A DNA stretch of 53,116 nucleotides from positions 1 through 53,116 of the forward strand of contig PFFW01000147.1 of assembly GCA_002781745.1 (NCBI GenBank). The letters are read 5' to 3'. The position numbers and the translations under genes are program-made. The notes under the pieces were generated by a model, which was not told where the DNA came from, did not search any database, and worked only from the letters and a program-made list of their open reading frames with translations. Of this stretch, positions 1-7,453 are shown in pieces (the stretch's first letter is position 1; each line of letters starts with the position of its first letter). The DNA is from Rhodospirillales bacterium CG15_BIG_FIL_POST_REV_8_21_14_020_66_15. Its GTDB lineage: Bacteria; Pseudomonadota; Alphaproteobacteria; Rhodospirillales; Casp-alpha2.

Positions 1-76
1 AAACAGCGAAGAAACATGGGGACTCGCTTTCAGGAGAGTGAGGACCGACAGGCGCGGTCGCGCCCGGCGGGACGGG

Positions 77-811
77 TCAGCCTTTCGGCGCCGTCAGGGT
101 CATCAGGATGTCGGCGTACCAGGCGCAGTTGAGGCCGAGCGCCTCGTCCAGCTTGAGGTCGCGCGTGCCGATGTCGAGCCGCGCCGAATGCACGCCCAGC
201 AGCCGCCACGGCAGGTCACCCAGGTCGCCGCCGCCCGTGTCGCGCATCACCACCGGCGCGCCGCTGGTGCCGCGGTGGGTGCGGGCGTCGGTCAGGAAAT
301 AGCCCTCGCCCTGGAAGCGCAGGCCGAACGACGAGGCGACCACCGCCTGGCGGACCACGGGCAGGTGATGGAGAGTGTCGTGGAAGCCGAGCGGAAAACC
401 GACCACCAGCAGGGTGCTGCCGATCTCCACATGGTCCGCCGGATCGATCAGGTGACGCGGCGAGAACGCGCGGAACACGGCCGTTTCCGGCAGCGCCGCG
501 CGCTCGATCTCGATGACCGCGATGTCGACCACGCCGGCGCCGTCCGTGCCCTCGGCCCACACGCTCTTGCCGTCGCGGTACAGCAGCATGGAAAACCCGG
601 TGGATTGGGCCAGGTTGTCCGGGTCCGTGTGCAGCTCGATCTCGATGCGGTTGGGGAAATGCTTGCTCGCGTCGTCGATGACCACGTGGCGGCTGGTCAC
701 CAGGAACAGCCGCCCGTCGCGTTCGAAGAAGAAGCCACTGGCGTTGGTCAGGTGGCGCTGATGCTCGAAGGTGAACAAGCGGGGGGCGGTGAACAGGACC
801 GGGTCGATCAT
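77..811 (-). CDS. Trypsin-like serine peptidase, cytoplasmic
   Basis: 244-residue protein with a chymotrypsin-fold catalytic triad: His42 in LVTSRHVV, Asp95 in VVDIAVIE and Ser182 in THRGTSGAP. No signal peptide or membrane segment is visible, so it probably acts in the cytoplasm. An in-frame ATG exists 27 bases upstream, but the start at 811 is preferred because GGAGG (821-825) lies 9 nt before it. It is the last gene of a short minus-strand run after DUF1488. The substrate is unknown. The triad makes the family call firm; the biological role is not inferable. Confidence 0.85.
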   Translation of the reverse strand: MIDPVLFTAPRLFTFEHQRHLTNASGFFFERDGRLFLVTSRHVVIDDASKHFPNRIEIELHTDPDNLAQSTGFSMLLYRDGKSVWAEGTDGAGVVDIAVIEIERAALPETAVFRAFSPRHLIDPADHVEIGSTLLVVGFPLGFHDTLHHLPVVRQAVVASSFGLRFQGEGYFLTDARTHRGTSGAPVVMRDTGGGDLGDLPWRLLGVHSARLDIGTRDLKLDEALGLNCAWYADILMTLTAPKG

Positions 812-841
812 CGCGGCAAACCTCCTATCCCGCGGCACCCC

Positions 842-1111
842 TCAGAAATGCCCCTCGGCCAGGACGTGGACGTCCGACCGTTCGCGGCTGTTCTCGTAGA
901 CCTTCCTGGCGACGTCGTGAATCCGCGCCACCGCGGCGTCGAAGGCCCGGAGAACCCCCGTTTCGTCCGGCCCGGCCTCGGGACTGAGCTTCCGCAGGGC
1001 GCTCCCTTCCAGAAAGAAGGTAATCTCGAGGGCGCTATCATAGCCCCAGAACCGCACGCGGTTCCACCTGGCCTCGAAACTGCGGCAGTGGTTGGGAAAG
1101 TTGAGACCCAT
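842..1111 (-). CDS. DUF1488 family protein
   Basis: 89-residue protein that I recognise as DUF1488. It has the N-terminal pattern LNFPN...SFEARWNRVRFWGYDSALEI and a length typical of the family. No function is established. It lies 9 nt downstream of a 58-residue gene and 30 nt upstream of the serine peptidase gene, so all three may be one transcript. The ribosome binding site is weak (GAGCGG). Confidence 0.8.
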   Translation of the reverse strand: MGLNFPNHCRSFEARWNRVRFWGYDSALEITFFLEGSALRKLSPEAGPDETGVLRAFDAAVARIHDVARKVYENSRERSDVHVLAEGHF

Positions 1112-1120
1112 CGCCCGCTC

Positions 1121-1297
1121 TTAACTCTTCCGCGCGGCGCGCTGCGACTGGGCGACGGCGCCTTCCAGGTTGGTATAGCGGTACTTGCCGATGCAGTAAT
1201 AGTCGACGGTCGTTTTCGTGATTCCGTGCATGGCCATTTCCTCGTCTTCGGAAATGTTCACGGATTTCGGGGGTCTTTTTCGATCAACGTTTTTCAT
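1121..1297 (-). CDS. Small hypothetical protein, 58 residues
   Basis: ATG at 1297 preceded by AGGAAG at good spacing, ending with TAA 9 nt before the DUF1488 start. The product is basic at its ends, with an acidic SEDEE patch near residue 16 and a YYCIGKYRY stretch in the middle. I do not recognise a family. Close spacing and the ribosome binding site argue that it is real and co-transcribed with DUF1488. Confidence 0.6.
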   Translation of the reverse strand: MKNVDRKRPPKSVNISEDEEMAMHGITKTTVDYYCIGKYRYTNLEGAVAQSQRAARKS

Positions 1298-1379
1298 GAT
1301 TACTTCCTAAAATGTTCACGTCGGTTAAAAACAAACTGAGAACGGCGTCAGGCGGATCGCGGAATTCATCCGGGCGGCC

Positions 1380-1595
1380 CTACCGTTGCGCGCGCTCCGC
1401 ATTGCACGCGGCTTCCGGACGAATTCTCGAACCTTTTCCATTTTCCGTCCGCAACATTCCGGGAATGCCGACGGGGCCTTCGCCCGTGAATATCCGCACA
1501 TCCCGCATCGCGCCGGGTCGAGGGTCCTGCCACTCCCGATGACCGTCAATCAGGCCGACTGTCCGATGCGGAAAGCGGATATCAGCGTTTTGCAT
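1380..1595 (-). CDS. Possible small hypothetical protein, 71 residues
   Basis: Open frame overlapping the preceding 67-residue gene by 14 nt. Third-position GC is lower than in neighbouring genes, and no family is recognised. It could be translationally coupled to the gene before it or could be a chance frame. It is listed because no other gene explains 1380-1580. Confidence 0.3.
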   Translation of the reverse strand: MQNADIRFPHRTVGLIDGHREWQDPRPGAMRDVRIFTGEGPVGIPGMLRTENGKGSRIRPEAACNAERAQR

Positions 1596-1785
1596 TTGCC
1601 CGAAAAATCCGATCTCCTCGGATCAGGTTTTTCAGTTCCAAAGCCAGCCGCAACAGACTCTTATCCGCCGCCGCCGGCTTCGGCTTCGCCGGCAAGGCTT
1701 CAGGCTCTTCGCCAAGGCGTCGACTGGCCGCAAACATTCGCCCGTCGGGCGGGCGTGTGTCGTCCTGATCGGCGAGAACTCTCAT
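1582..1785 (-). CDS. Small hypothetical protein, 67 residues
   Basis: Start codon overlaps the stop of the 131-residue gene as ATGA (1782-1785), a classic sign of translational coupling. The product is charged, with an alanine/proline/lysine-rich middle and a leucine-rich amphipathic segment (LLRLALELKNLIRGDR) near the C-terminus. No family is recognised. Confidence 0.5.
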   Translation of the reverse strand: MRVLADQDDTRPPDGRMFAASRRLGEEPEALPAKPKPAAADKSLLRLALELKNLIRGDRIFRANAKR

Positions 1786-2177
1786 TGTTCAGACCCTGAA
1801 ACCGCCGCGCCGGCGGAACGCCGGCCGTGCAGGGCCATGCCCTCGTTCTCTCCCCGTTCGATGGCGCGACGATCCGCTTTGCCCGTCCCGTTGCCGGGTT
1901 GCGGCGACGGGCCGGCAACGGTGGCACGGTCGCGGGCCAGGGCGGCGTCAAGCACATTCGCGGCGATGGTCAGCGTACGGGTGCGGCCGGGCGCCGTGTC
2001 GGTCGGATGCAGGGCGATGACGGCCCGCACCCGGTGAAAGGCGGGGAACGAAAGCCCCTGCAGCAGTTCCTCGTCGATCTCGACGCTGTAATCGCCCGCG
2101 GGCAGCACTTCGTCAAAACCCGCCAGAACGAACGGCCTTTCGAAGGTAACGGTCTTCTCGGTGGTACGGATGGTCAT
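1782..2177 (-). CDS. Conserved hypothetical protein, 131 residues
   Basis: Strong ribosome binding site AGGAGG lies 7 nt before ATG 2177. Residues 1-65 look like a compact beta-rich domain (TVTFERPFVLAGFDEVLPAGDYSVEIDEE) resembling a small alphaproteobacterial protein of unknown function. The C-terminal 60 residues are low-complexity and basic. It is coupled to the next gene by ATGA and follows the 41-residue gene by 77 nt. The role is unknown. Confidence 0.7.
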   Translation of the reverse strand: MTIRTTEKTVTFERPFVLAGFDEVLPAGDYSVEIDEELLQGLSFPAFHRVRAVIALHPTDTAPGRTRTLTIAANVLDAALARDRATVAGPSPQPGNGTGKADRRAIERGENEGMALHGRRSAGAAVSGSEQ

Positions 2178-2254
2178 CTCGGGCCTCCTGATGGCCGGCT
2201 TGAGGGTCCGCCCGCGGCAGGTTCACCTGATCGGCGGCGTGCAGCCCGGCCCGG

Positions 2255-2380
2255 TCATTTGGCGACCGGCGTTCCTGCGGCGGGCTGCGCCTCGGGCTTG
2301 GCCGGCTCGGCGCCGGGCTTAGCGGCGGACGGGACGGGCTTCGCGGGCTTCTGGGACGTGGAAAAATCCTTAAAGGACAT
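2255..2380 (-). CDS. Small Ala/Pro/Lys-rich protein, 41 residues
   Basis: Begins with MSFKDFS and continues as a low-complexity alanine/proline/lysine tail, a layout I associate with short conserved alphaproteobacterial proteins starting MSFKDF. It ends at TGA 2255-2257. The ribosome binding site is weak (AAAGA). It is the first gene of the minus-strand run and sits directly downstream of an AT-rich stretch that probably holds its promoter. Function unknown. Confidence 0.55.
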   Translation of the reverse strand: MSFKDFSTSQKPAKPVPSAAKPGAEPAKPEAQPAAGTPVAK

Positions 2381-2523
2381 GCGATGTCTTTCCATTTATT
2401 TACGGAAACATTTCTGTCGCTAATATATGGTCATCTCAAAATAAATCTGCAATGGGATTATTTTTTATTTTGAAAATAAATAATAGATATTTTCATCATC
2501 AAATTATCGACATTCCGATAATT
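2381..2523. other. AT-rich intergenic segment
   Basis: About 140 bases of markedly AT-rich sequence in an otherwise GC-rich region. On the minus strand, TTGCAG (2447-2452) and TATATT (2422-2427) are 19 nt apart, a poor-spacing promoter candidate for the 41-residue gene. No gene is supported here. Confidence 0.4.
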
Positions 2524-2567
2524 TGTACGCCGGCCGCCTGATAGTTCCATCGCGACCGAACCCCGCC

Positions 2568-2718
2568 CTCCCGGTACACCTCCCGCCGCTGGTCGATCCT
2601 GAGAACCAGCACCACGAGCCGCCGGTCCCGGATGCCGCAGGTGATGCGCCGGTCGCCCACGCGGTAGCGCCACAGGCCGCCCAGGGAGCCGCTCAAGGCC
2701 CGACCTGGGCTGCGCGGG
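2568..2718 (-). pseudogene. Truncated duplicate of RelE/ParE-type toxin gene
   Basis: By my count, positions 2571-2718 match 3127-3274 of the intact toxin gene at 133 of 148 bases without gaps, covering its C-terminal 49 codons. Homology stops abruptly at 2718, so the N-terminal half is missing. The stop codon TAG of the intact gene is replaced by GAG at 2568-2570. No antitoxin copy accompanies it. It reads as a decayed partial duplication. Confidence 0.8.
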
Positions 2719-2793
2719 GCCCTTATGCGGCTGATGGACGGCCGGTTCGGCAGGCGGCCCGAGCGCGGCGCTGCACCCCGCCTGGCCGGCCGC

Positions 2794-2988
2794 CTACGGC
2801 CGGTTCAGGAAGGCGTCGCGGATGAGGTCCTGCGCCTCGCCGCCCAGGATGCTGGTGCTGATATCGGTTGCGGGGCGCGCGGATCGGCCGGACCGGCCAC
2901 GCGCCTTCTTCGCCGCCGGTTTCCGCGCGGACGCCTTGGCGGATTTTTTCCGGGAGCCTTTGGATTTCTTTTCAGGACCGTGCGCCAT
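2794..2988 (-). CDS. Small lysine/arginine-rich protein, 64 residues
   Basis: Start at 2988 is chosen because AAGGA lies 7 nt upstream; the open frame itself extends further. Residues 4-45 are dense in Lys, Arg, Ser and Ala ([17 protein letters not shown]), giving an H1-like basic tail. The C-terminal [18 protein letters not shown] is hydrophobic/acidic and could form a short helix. Nucleic-acid binding is a composition-based guess only. It lies between the toxin remnant and the intact toxin-antitoxin pair. Confidence 0.55.
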   Translation of the reverse strand: MAHGPEKKSKGSRKKSAKASARKPAAKKARGRSGRSARPATDISTSILGGEAQDLIRDAFLNRP

Positions 2989-3123
2989 TGCGGATCCTTC
3001 GCCGTTGTTCGATACGTCACCCCCGACCGGGGCCGATTGAAGAATAGCGAATTTTCGCGGCCATGGCACCGCCTGCATGCAGGTTCGGCGTGGGGAGGCG
3101 CCAACCGGCCCGCCTAGCCTCCC

Positions 3124-3390
3124 CTACCGGCACACCTCCCGCCGGCGGCCGATCCTGAGCACCAGCACCACGAGCCGCCGGTCCCGGATGTCGCAGATGA
3201 TGCGCCAGTCGCCCACGCGATAGCGCCACAGACCGCCCAGGGGGCCGCTCAAGGCCTGGCCCAGGCTGCGCGGGTCGTCGAGGCCGGCGACGCGGGTTTC
3301 CAGGAAATCGCGGAGGCGCCGCCGCGTCGCCGGATCGAGTTTCGCCACGGTCTTGCGGACCGAGGCGGCGTACTCAATCGTCCAGCCCAC
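3124..3390 (-). CDS. RelE/ParE-family toxin
   Basis: 88-residue protein with the RelE-fold pattern: N-terminal IEYAASVRKTVAKLDPATRRRL helix pair, then [20 protein letters not shown] and a C-terminal [14 protein letters not shown] strand. Members usually cleave ribosome-associated mRNA (RelE) or poison gyrase (ParE); the arginine-rich core fits RelE better. It starts at GTG 3390 inside the antitoxin gene (17-nt overlap), so translation is coupled. The antitoxin is encoded first, as usual for relBE operons. Confidence 0.88.
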   Translation of the reverse strand: MGWTIEYAASVRKTVAKLDPATRRRLRDFLETRVAGLDDPRSLGQALSGPLGGLWRYRVGDWRIICDIRDRRLVVLVLRIGRRREVCR

Positions 3391-3595
3391 GCCAGAAGTC
3401 CTCGGCGTCCAACACCTTCTCCTCGCCCTTGCGCAGGCGCTCCAGCACGTCGGCGGCGAGGTAGTAGTCCTCCATGTCGTCGAGGCCGCGCTCGATCATC
3501 TCGCGCAGGTAGAAGGCCTTGCTGCGCCCGGTCCGGGCGGCGAGGAAATCGAGGCGCTGTTCCGCCTCGGGCGACAGGCGAACGGACGTGGCCAT
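3374..3595 (-). CDS. RelB-like ribbon-helix-helix antitoxin
   Basis: 73-residue protein. Residues 3-45 (TSVRLSPEAEQRLDFLAARTGRSKAFYLREMIERGL) match a ribbon-helix-helix DNA-binding domain. The acidic C-terminus (DAEDFWRGLDD) is the expected toxin-binding tail. GGAGG lies 8 nt before ATG 3595. It should neutralise the downstream toxin and repress its own promoter through the TGAATA repeats just upstream. Confidence 0.88.
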   Translation of the reverse strand: MATSVRLSPEAEQRLDFLAARTGRSKAFYLREMIERGLDDMEDYYLAADVLERLRKGEEKVLDAEDFWRGLDD

Positions 3596-3616
3596 GGCGC
3601 GGTCCTCCGTGAATGG

Positions 3617-3654
3617 TTGTATTCATTATATTCAGGATATTCATATCCCGGCAA
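3617..3654 (-). promoter_or_regulatory. Toxin-antitoxin promoter with three 9-bp repeats
   Basis: On the minus strand, three head-to-tail 9-mers of form TGAATANNN occupy 3617-3643, immediately before the antitoxin ribosome binding site. The middle repeat contains TATAAT (plus-strand 3625-3630). TTGCCG (3649-3654) lies 18 nt upstream of it as a -35. Repeats overlapping the -10 are what an autoregulating ribbon-helix-helix antitoxin would bind. Promoter and operator are inferred from pattern only. Confidence 0.6.
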
Positions 3655-3741
3655 GCCGGCCGCGCTTGAACCTCCCGCCGCCACGCCCTTTCCCCGTTAT
3701 GACACCTTGTAAATATCGGCGGATTCCGCAACTGTTCGCGG

Positions 3742-4644
3742 ATGACCGAATACATGACCAGCAAGGAACTGGCGGACTTCCTGCGCATCAAGCAGCGCAA
3801 GGTCTATGACCTGGCCGCGTCGGGGCGCATCCCCTGCTCGCGCGCCATGGGCAAGCTGCTGTTCCCGCGCGCCGAGATCGAGGCCTGGGTCGCCCAGGGC
3901 ATGGGCGGCACCGGCTTCGCCGCGGCCGCGGCGGCGGCGGCGCCCAACGTGGTGCTCGGCTCCCACGATCCGCTGCTCGATTGGGCGCTGCGCCAGTCGC
4001 GCTCGGGCCTCGCCACCTTCTTCGACGGCTCCGCCGACGGGCTGGACCGTTTCACCCGGGCCGAGGGCGTCGCCGCCGGCCTGCACATGTTCGATCCCGA
4101 GGGCAGCCGGGATGCGGGCGACGATGCGGCGTGGAACATCGGCTGGGCGCGGCGCATGGCCGCCGACATGCCCTGCGTGCTGGTCGAGTTCGCGTGGCGC
4201 GAGCGGGGCCTGATGTTCCGCCCCGGCGGGGCCGGGAACGTGCACGACATCGGCGACCTGCGCGGCCGGCTGATCGTGCCGCGCCAGCCCGAATCCGGGG
4301 CGCAGGCGCTGCTCGAGCATCTGATGGGCCAAGCCTGGGTCGCCCCGGAGGCCTGCACGATGACCGAGCCCGCGCGCACGGAAACGGAGGCGGCGGAGAT
4401 GGCGGCGGCCCACGGGGGCGCGGTCGCCTTCGGCCTGCGCGCCTCGGCCAATCAGTTCGGCCTCGCCTTCGCGCCGGTGCTGCGCGAGCGCTTCGACCTG
4501 CTGGTCGACCGCAAGGCCTGGTTCGAGCCGCCGTTCCAGCGCTTCCTCGCGTTCTGCGGCACGCGGGAATTCACCCTCAAGGCGGCGGCCCTGGAAGGCT
4601 ACGACGTGTCGGGCCTGGGCACCGTGCATTTCGTCGGGGCGTAG
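3742..4644 (+). CDS. HTH regulator with periplasmic-binding-like sensor domain
   Basis: 300-residue protein. Residues 4-52 (YMTSKELADFLRIKQRKVYDLAASGRIP...LLFPRAEIEAWV) form an excisionase/MerR-type helix-turn-helix. Residues ~70-300 resemble a PBP-like substrate-binding domain (DPLLDWAL...; RGRLIVPRQPESGAQALLEHLM). This architecture commonly accompanies molybdate or tungstate transporters, and the gene is convergent with a tup operon here. It probably senses the oxyanion in the cytoplasm and binds the dyads upstream of tupB. No copy of those dyads is evident upstream of its own start. Confidence 0.8.
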   Translation: MTEYMTSKELADFLRIKQRKVYDLAASGRIPCSRAMGKLLFPRAEIEAWVAQGMGGTGFAAAAAAAAPNVVLGSHDPLLDWALRQSRSGLATFFDGSADGLDRFTRAEGVAAGLHMFDPEGSRDAGDDAAWNIGWARRMAADMPCVLVEFAWRERGLMFRPGGAGNVHDIGDLRGRLIVPRQPESGAQALLEHLMGQAWVAPEACTMTEPARTETEAAEMAAAHGGAVAFGLRASANQFGLAFAPVLRERFDLLVDRKAWFEPPFQRFLAFCGTREFTLKAAALEGYDVSGLGTVHFVGA

Positions 4645-4734
4645 GCGCAAGACCCGAAGGTCGTTTTGCGCGCAATCGACGACCAACGTTGATCGTTAAT
4701 CGCCGCGCCGGTTCCATGCCGCCGGGGAACAGGA

Positions 4735-4880
4735 AAACCACAAAGACCGTGAGGCAGTGAGGATTCTGGATTCCCGCGTTCGCGGGAATGACGGGATTCA
4801 ACCGATACCCGTCACCCCCGCGCATGCAGCGGAGCCAGTTCACCTTTTATCTTCTCACTGCCTCACCGCCTCTGTGGTTT
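4735..4880. repeat. 27-bp imperfect inverted repeat enclosing a palindromic unit
   Basis: Arms 4735-4761 and 4854-4880 are reverse complements at 24 of 27 positions (core GAGGCAGTGAG / CTCACTGCCTC). Between them is the 20-bp palindrome 4770-4789 with ATTCCCGCG / CGCGGGAAT arms, inside a TCTGGATTCCCGCG type unit that is widespread in proteobacterial intergenic regions. No coding capacity. It looks like a compound intergenic repeat. Confidence 0.75.
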
Positions 4881-4997
4881 GAAATCAACGCCCGCCGCGA
4901 ACAGAAAGGACGGACCCGAAGGCCCGCCCTCTCCGTTTCGAAAATCCGGAAGGTTTCCCCTTTTTAGACCGTCCTTCATTTCACGCAAAACAACGTC

Positions 4998-5017
4998 GCG
5001 GGCGCTTGTGCGCCCGC
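4998..5017 (-). terminator. Likely terminator of the tup operon
   Basis: Perfect 8-bp stem (GCGGGCGC / GCGCCCGC) with a 4-nt loop, 13 nt past the tupA stop on the minus strand. The following sequence has only a short T stretch (GTTGTTTT), so termination efficiency is uncertain. Confidence 0.5.
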
Positions 5018-5030
5018 TCGGGTTTTGCGC

Positions 5031-5867
5031 CTACGACGACTTGCCGTTGGGGAAGAACAGCTGCAGGCCGTTCAGCTTGTAGGACGCGATGACGTCCTGG
5101 CCGTCCTTGGACAGCAGCCAGTCGATGAAGGCCTGGCCCTCGGCCCGCTTCACCTTGGGGCATTTCTTGGGGTTGACCAGGATCACGCCGTACTGGTTGA
5201 ACAGTTGCTTGTCGCCCTCGACGGCGATCCTGTAGGTGCCCTTGTTCTTGAAGCTGATCCAGGTGGCGCGGTCGGTCAGCGCATAGGCGCCCATGCCGAC
5301 GGCGGCGTTGAGGGTGGCGCCCATGCCGCTGCCGGTCTCGCGGTACCAGGAGCCCGAGGCCGTCTTGATGTCGACGCCGGCCTTCTTCCACAGCGCCACT
5401 TCCTTCTTGTGGGTGCCCGAGTTGTCGCCGCGCGACGCGAAGTTCGCCTTGGCGCCGGCGATCGTCTTGAGCGCCTTGGGCCCGTCCTTCATGCCGCCCA
5501 CCCCGGCCGGATCCTTGGCCGGGCCGACGACGACGAAGTCGTTGTACATGACGTCGGAACGCGTCACCCCGAAGCCTTCCTTGACGAACTTCTCCTCGGC
5601 CGGCTTGGCGTGGACCAGCAGCACGTCGCCGTCGCAGTTCTTGGCGTTCTTGATGGCCTGGCCGGTGCCGACGGCGACCACGTTGACCTTGATCCCCGAT
5701 TTCTTCTCGAAGATCGGCAGCATGTAGTCGTACAGGCCCGAGTTCTGGGTCGAGGTCGTCGACTGCACGATGATCGATTTGCCGGCGGCCGCGGCCGGGC
5801 CCGAGGCGAAGGCCCAGGCGGCCAGAAGGGCGGCGGCGCCCAGGGTGGTGCGTTTGAGGATTTGCAT
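5031..5867 (-). CDS. tupA: Tungstate ABC transporter, substrate-binding protein
   Basis: 278-residue periplasmic protein with a cleavable signal peptide (about residues 1-28, ending AAAA|GKS). It then carries the TupA hallmarks STTSTQNSGL and SRGDNSGTHKKE, which line the oxyanion pocket in this family. Start 5867 is chosen because GGGAGA precedes it and the signal peptide begins there; an upstream ATG at 5933 would add 22 residues. TupA proteins bind tungstate very tightly and usually prefer it over molybdate. Here tupA is last in the operon, 62 nt after tupC, which is unusual. Confidence 0.9.
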   Translation of the reverse strand: MQILKRTTLGAAALLAAWAFASGPAAAAGKSIIVQSTTSTQNSGLYDYMLPIFEKKSGIKVNVVAVGTGQAIKNAKNCDGDVLLVHAKPAEEKFVKEGFGVTRSDVMYNDFVVVGPAKDPAGVGGMKDGPKALKTIAGAKANFASRGDNSGTHKKEVALWKKAGVDIKTASGSWYRETGSGMGATLNAAVGMGAYALTDRATWISFKNKGTYRIAVEGDKQLFNQYGVILVNPKKCPKVKRAEGQAFIDWLLSKDGQDVIASYKLNGLQLFFPNGKSS

Positions 5868-5929
5868 GGTTCTCTCCCTTGTTGCCGGTTCCGTTTGAGG
5901 GGTCCGGTTCGTCGATGCGGCGGCCAGGG

Positions 5930-6712
5930 TCACAGGATGATCTTGCCCGCCATGTAGTCGCCGGCCTCGGCCGAGGCCGGCTGGGTGAAGAAGCGCGCCG
6001 CCGGGGTGTGTTCCAGCAGCTTGCCCCGGTGCACGAACGCCACGTCGTCGGCCAGGCGCCGCGCCTGGCCCACGTCGTGGGTGACGAGGATGATCTTGGT
6101 GCCGCGGTCGCGCGCGGCCTTGGTGATGTCCTCGATGTGCAGGGTCGAGGCCGGGTCCAGGTTGGCGGTCGGCTCGTCCATGAACAGCACGTCCGGATCG
6201 GTGGCGAGCGCGCGGGCGAGCGCCAGGCGCTGCTGCTCGCCGCCGGACAACAGGCGCGCCGGCTGGTCCGCGTGGGCGGCCAGGCCCGCGTGCTCCAGGA
6301 TCTCGCGGCGGCGCGCCGGGTCGGCGCGGCCGCGCAGGCGCAGCACGAAGTCGATGTTGGCGGCGACCGAGCGGCGCAGCAGCACGGCGCGCTGGAACAC
6401 CATGGCCTGGCGCCGGCGGACGGCCGCGTCGAGCGCCCGCCCGCCCCAGGCGATGGCGCCGCCCGAGGGTTCGATCAGGCCGTGCATGAGGCGCAGCAGG
6501 ATGCTTTTCCCGGCCCCGTTGGGCCCCATGATGACCGTGACGCCGCCGGCCTCGAGCGTCAGGTCGATGCCCTTGATCAGCACCGCGCCGCCGACCTGAT
6601 AGGTCAGGTCGCGGACGGTGACGGGAAACAGGTCGGCGCCGGCGCCGGCGTCCCGGGCGTTTCGCAGGTCGACCACGTTGGCCAAGCTCGGGGCGGAGCG
6701 CGGCCTAGGCAT
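5930..6712 (-). CDS. tupC: Tungstate ABC transporter, ATP-binding protein
   Basis: 260-residue ABC ATPase with Walker A GPNGAGKS, signature LSGGEQQRLALARAL, Walker B VLFMDEPT and H-loop VTHD. An N-terminal extension of about 28 residues precedes the ATPase core. It overlaps the end of tupB by 8 nt, indicating coupled translation. It energises uptake through TupB at the inner membrane. No C-terminal TOBE/Mop domain is visible, consistent with TupC rather than ModC. Confidence 0.88.
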   Translation of the reverse strand: MPRPRSAPSLANVVDLRNARDAGAGADLFPVTVRDLTYQVGGAVLIKGIDLTLEAGGVTVIMGPNGAGKSILLRLMHGLIEPSGGAIAWGGRALDAAVRRRQAMVFQRAVLLRRSVAANIDFVLRLRGRADPARRREILEHAGLAAHADQPARLLSGGEQQRLALARALATDPDVLFMDEPTANLDPASTLHIEDITKAARDRGTKIILVTHDVGQARRLADDVAFVHRGKLLEHTPAARFFTQPASAEAGDYMAGKIIL

Positions 6713-7412
6713 AGGCCTGCCGTTTCGCCGTGGCGTTCAGGGCCATGACGCCCGCGTTGATGGCGAGCGCGATGGTCAGCAGCACGACGCCGAGGCCGAG
6801 CGCCATCGCCAGGTCGCCTTTCGAGGTCTCCAGGGCGATGGTCGTCGTCATGACCCGCGTCAGATGGTTGATGTTGCCGCCGACGATGATGACCGCGCCG
6901 ACCTCGGCCATGGCGCGGCCGAGCCCGGCCAGCATCACGGTCAGCAGCGAGTAGCGCGCGTCCCACAGAAGCTCCGCCATCATGCGCCCCTTGGGCAGGC
7001 AGAACGAGCGGAACTGTTCGGCGTACTCGTTGTGCAGGTCCTCGATCACCTGGCGCGACAGGGCCGCGATGATGGGCAGGATGAGAACCGCCTGGGCGAT
7101 GACCATGGCCTCGGGCGTGTAGAGCAGGCCCAGGAACCCGAGCGGTCCCGCGTTGGACAGCAGCATGTAGATGATCAGGCCGACCACCACCGGCGGCAGC
7201 CCCATCATGGAGTTGACGACGATCAGCACCATCCCGCGCCCGGGGAACCGCGTCACGGCAAGCGCCGCGCCGGCGCTCAGGCCGAGCAGCCCGGCCGCCA
7301 GGAGCGCCGTCAGGCTGACCCGCAGCGACAGCGCGATGATCTCCATGAGGTCCGCGTCGAACCCGGCCAGCAACCTGAAGGCCGTGAGAAAGGCTTCACT
7401 GAAATCCTGCAT
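6705..7412 (-). CDS. tupB: Tungstate ABC transporter, permease
   Basis: 235-residue membrane protein with about five or six hydrophobic segments and the binding-protein-dependent permease signature region LGRAMAEVGAVIIVGGN near residues 150-175, matching TupB. It is the first gene of the tupB-tupC-tupA operon. Two dyads lie 42-93 nt upstream of its start, suggesting oxyanion-responsive control. Confidence 0.88.
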   Translation of the reverse strand: MQDFSEAFLTAFRLLAGFDADLMEIIALSLRVSLTALLAAGLLGLSAGAALAVTRFPGRGMVLIVVNSMMGLPPVVVGLIIYMLLSNAGPLGFLGLLYTPEAMVIAQAVLILPIIAALSRQVIEDLHNEYAEQFRSFCLPKGRMMAELLWDARYSLLTVMLAGLGRAMAEVGAVIIVGGNINHLTRVMTTTIALETSKGDLAMALGLGVVLLTIALAINAGVMALNATAKRQAYA

Positions 7413-7453
7413 CTTGTGGCCGTCCGCCCGCTCCGCTTCCCAGGACGCGCTTC

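Larger units (their letters stand above)
4645..5030. other. Gene-free interval with inverted repeats
   Basis: This 386-base interval between two convergent transcripts contains a long inverted repeat (4735-4880), a small palindrome (4770-4789) and the likely tup terminator (4998-5017). A hairpin (GCGCAA and GACC arms, 4646-4672) directly after the regulator stop could end its transcript. No open frame is convincing. Confidence 0.6.

Noticed and set aside
1325-1549. 74-residue minus-strand open frame
   Set aside because: No ribosome binding site, unusual Arg/Pro/Cys-rich composition and overlap with a slightly better candidate at 1380-1595.
4770-4789. ATTCCCGCG / CGCGGGAAT palindrome as an operator or terminator
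   Set aside because: It is a common dispersed intergenic repeat, has no T-run and lies far from both flanking gene starts.
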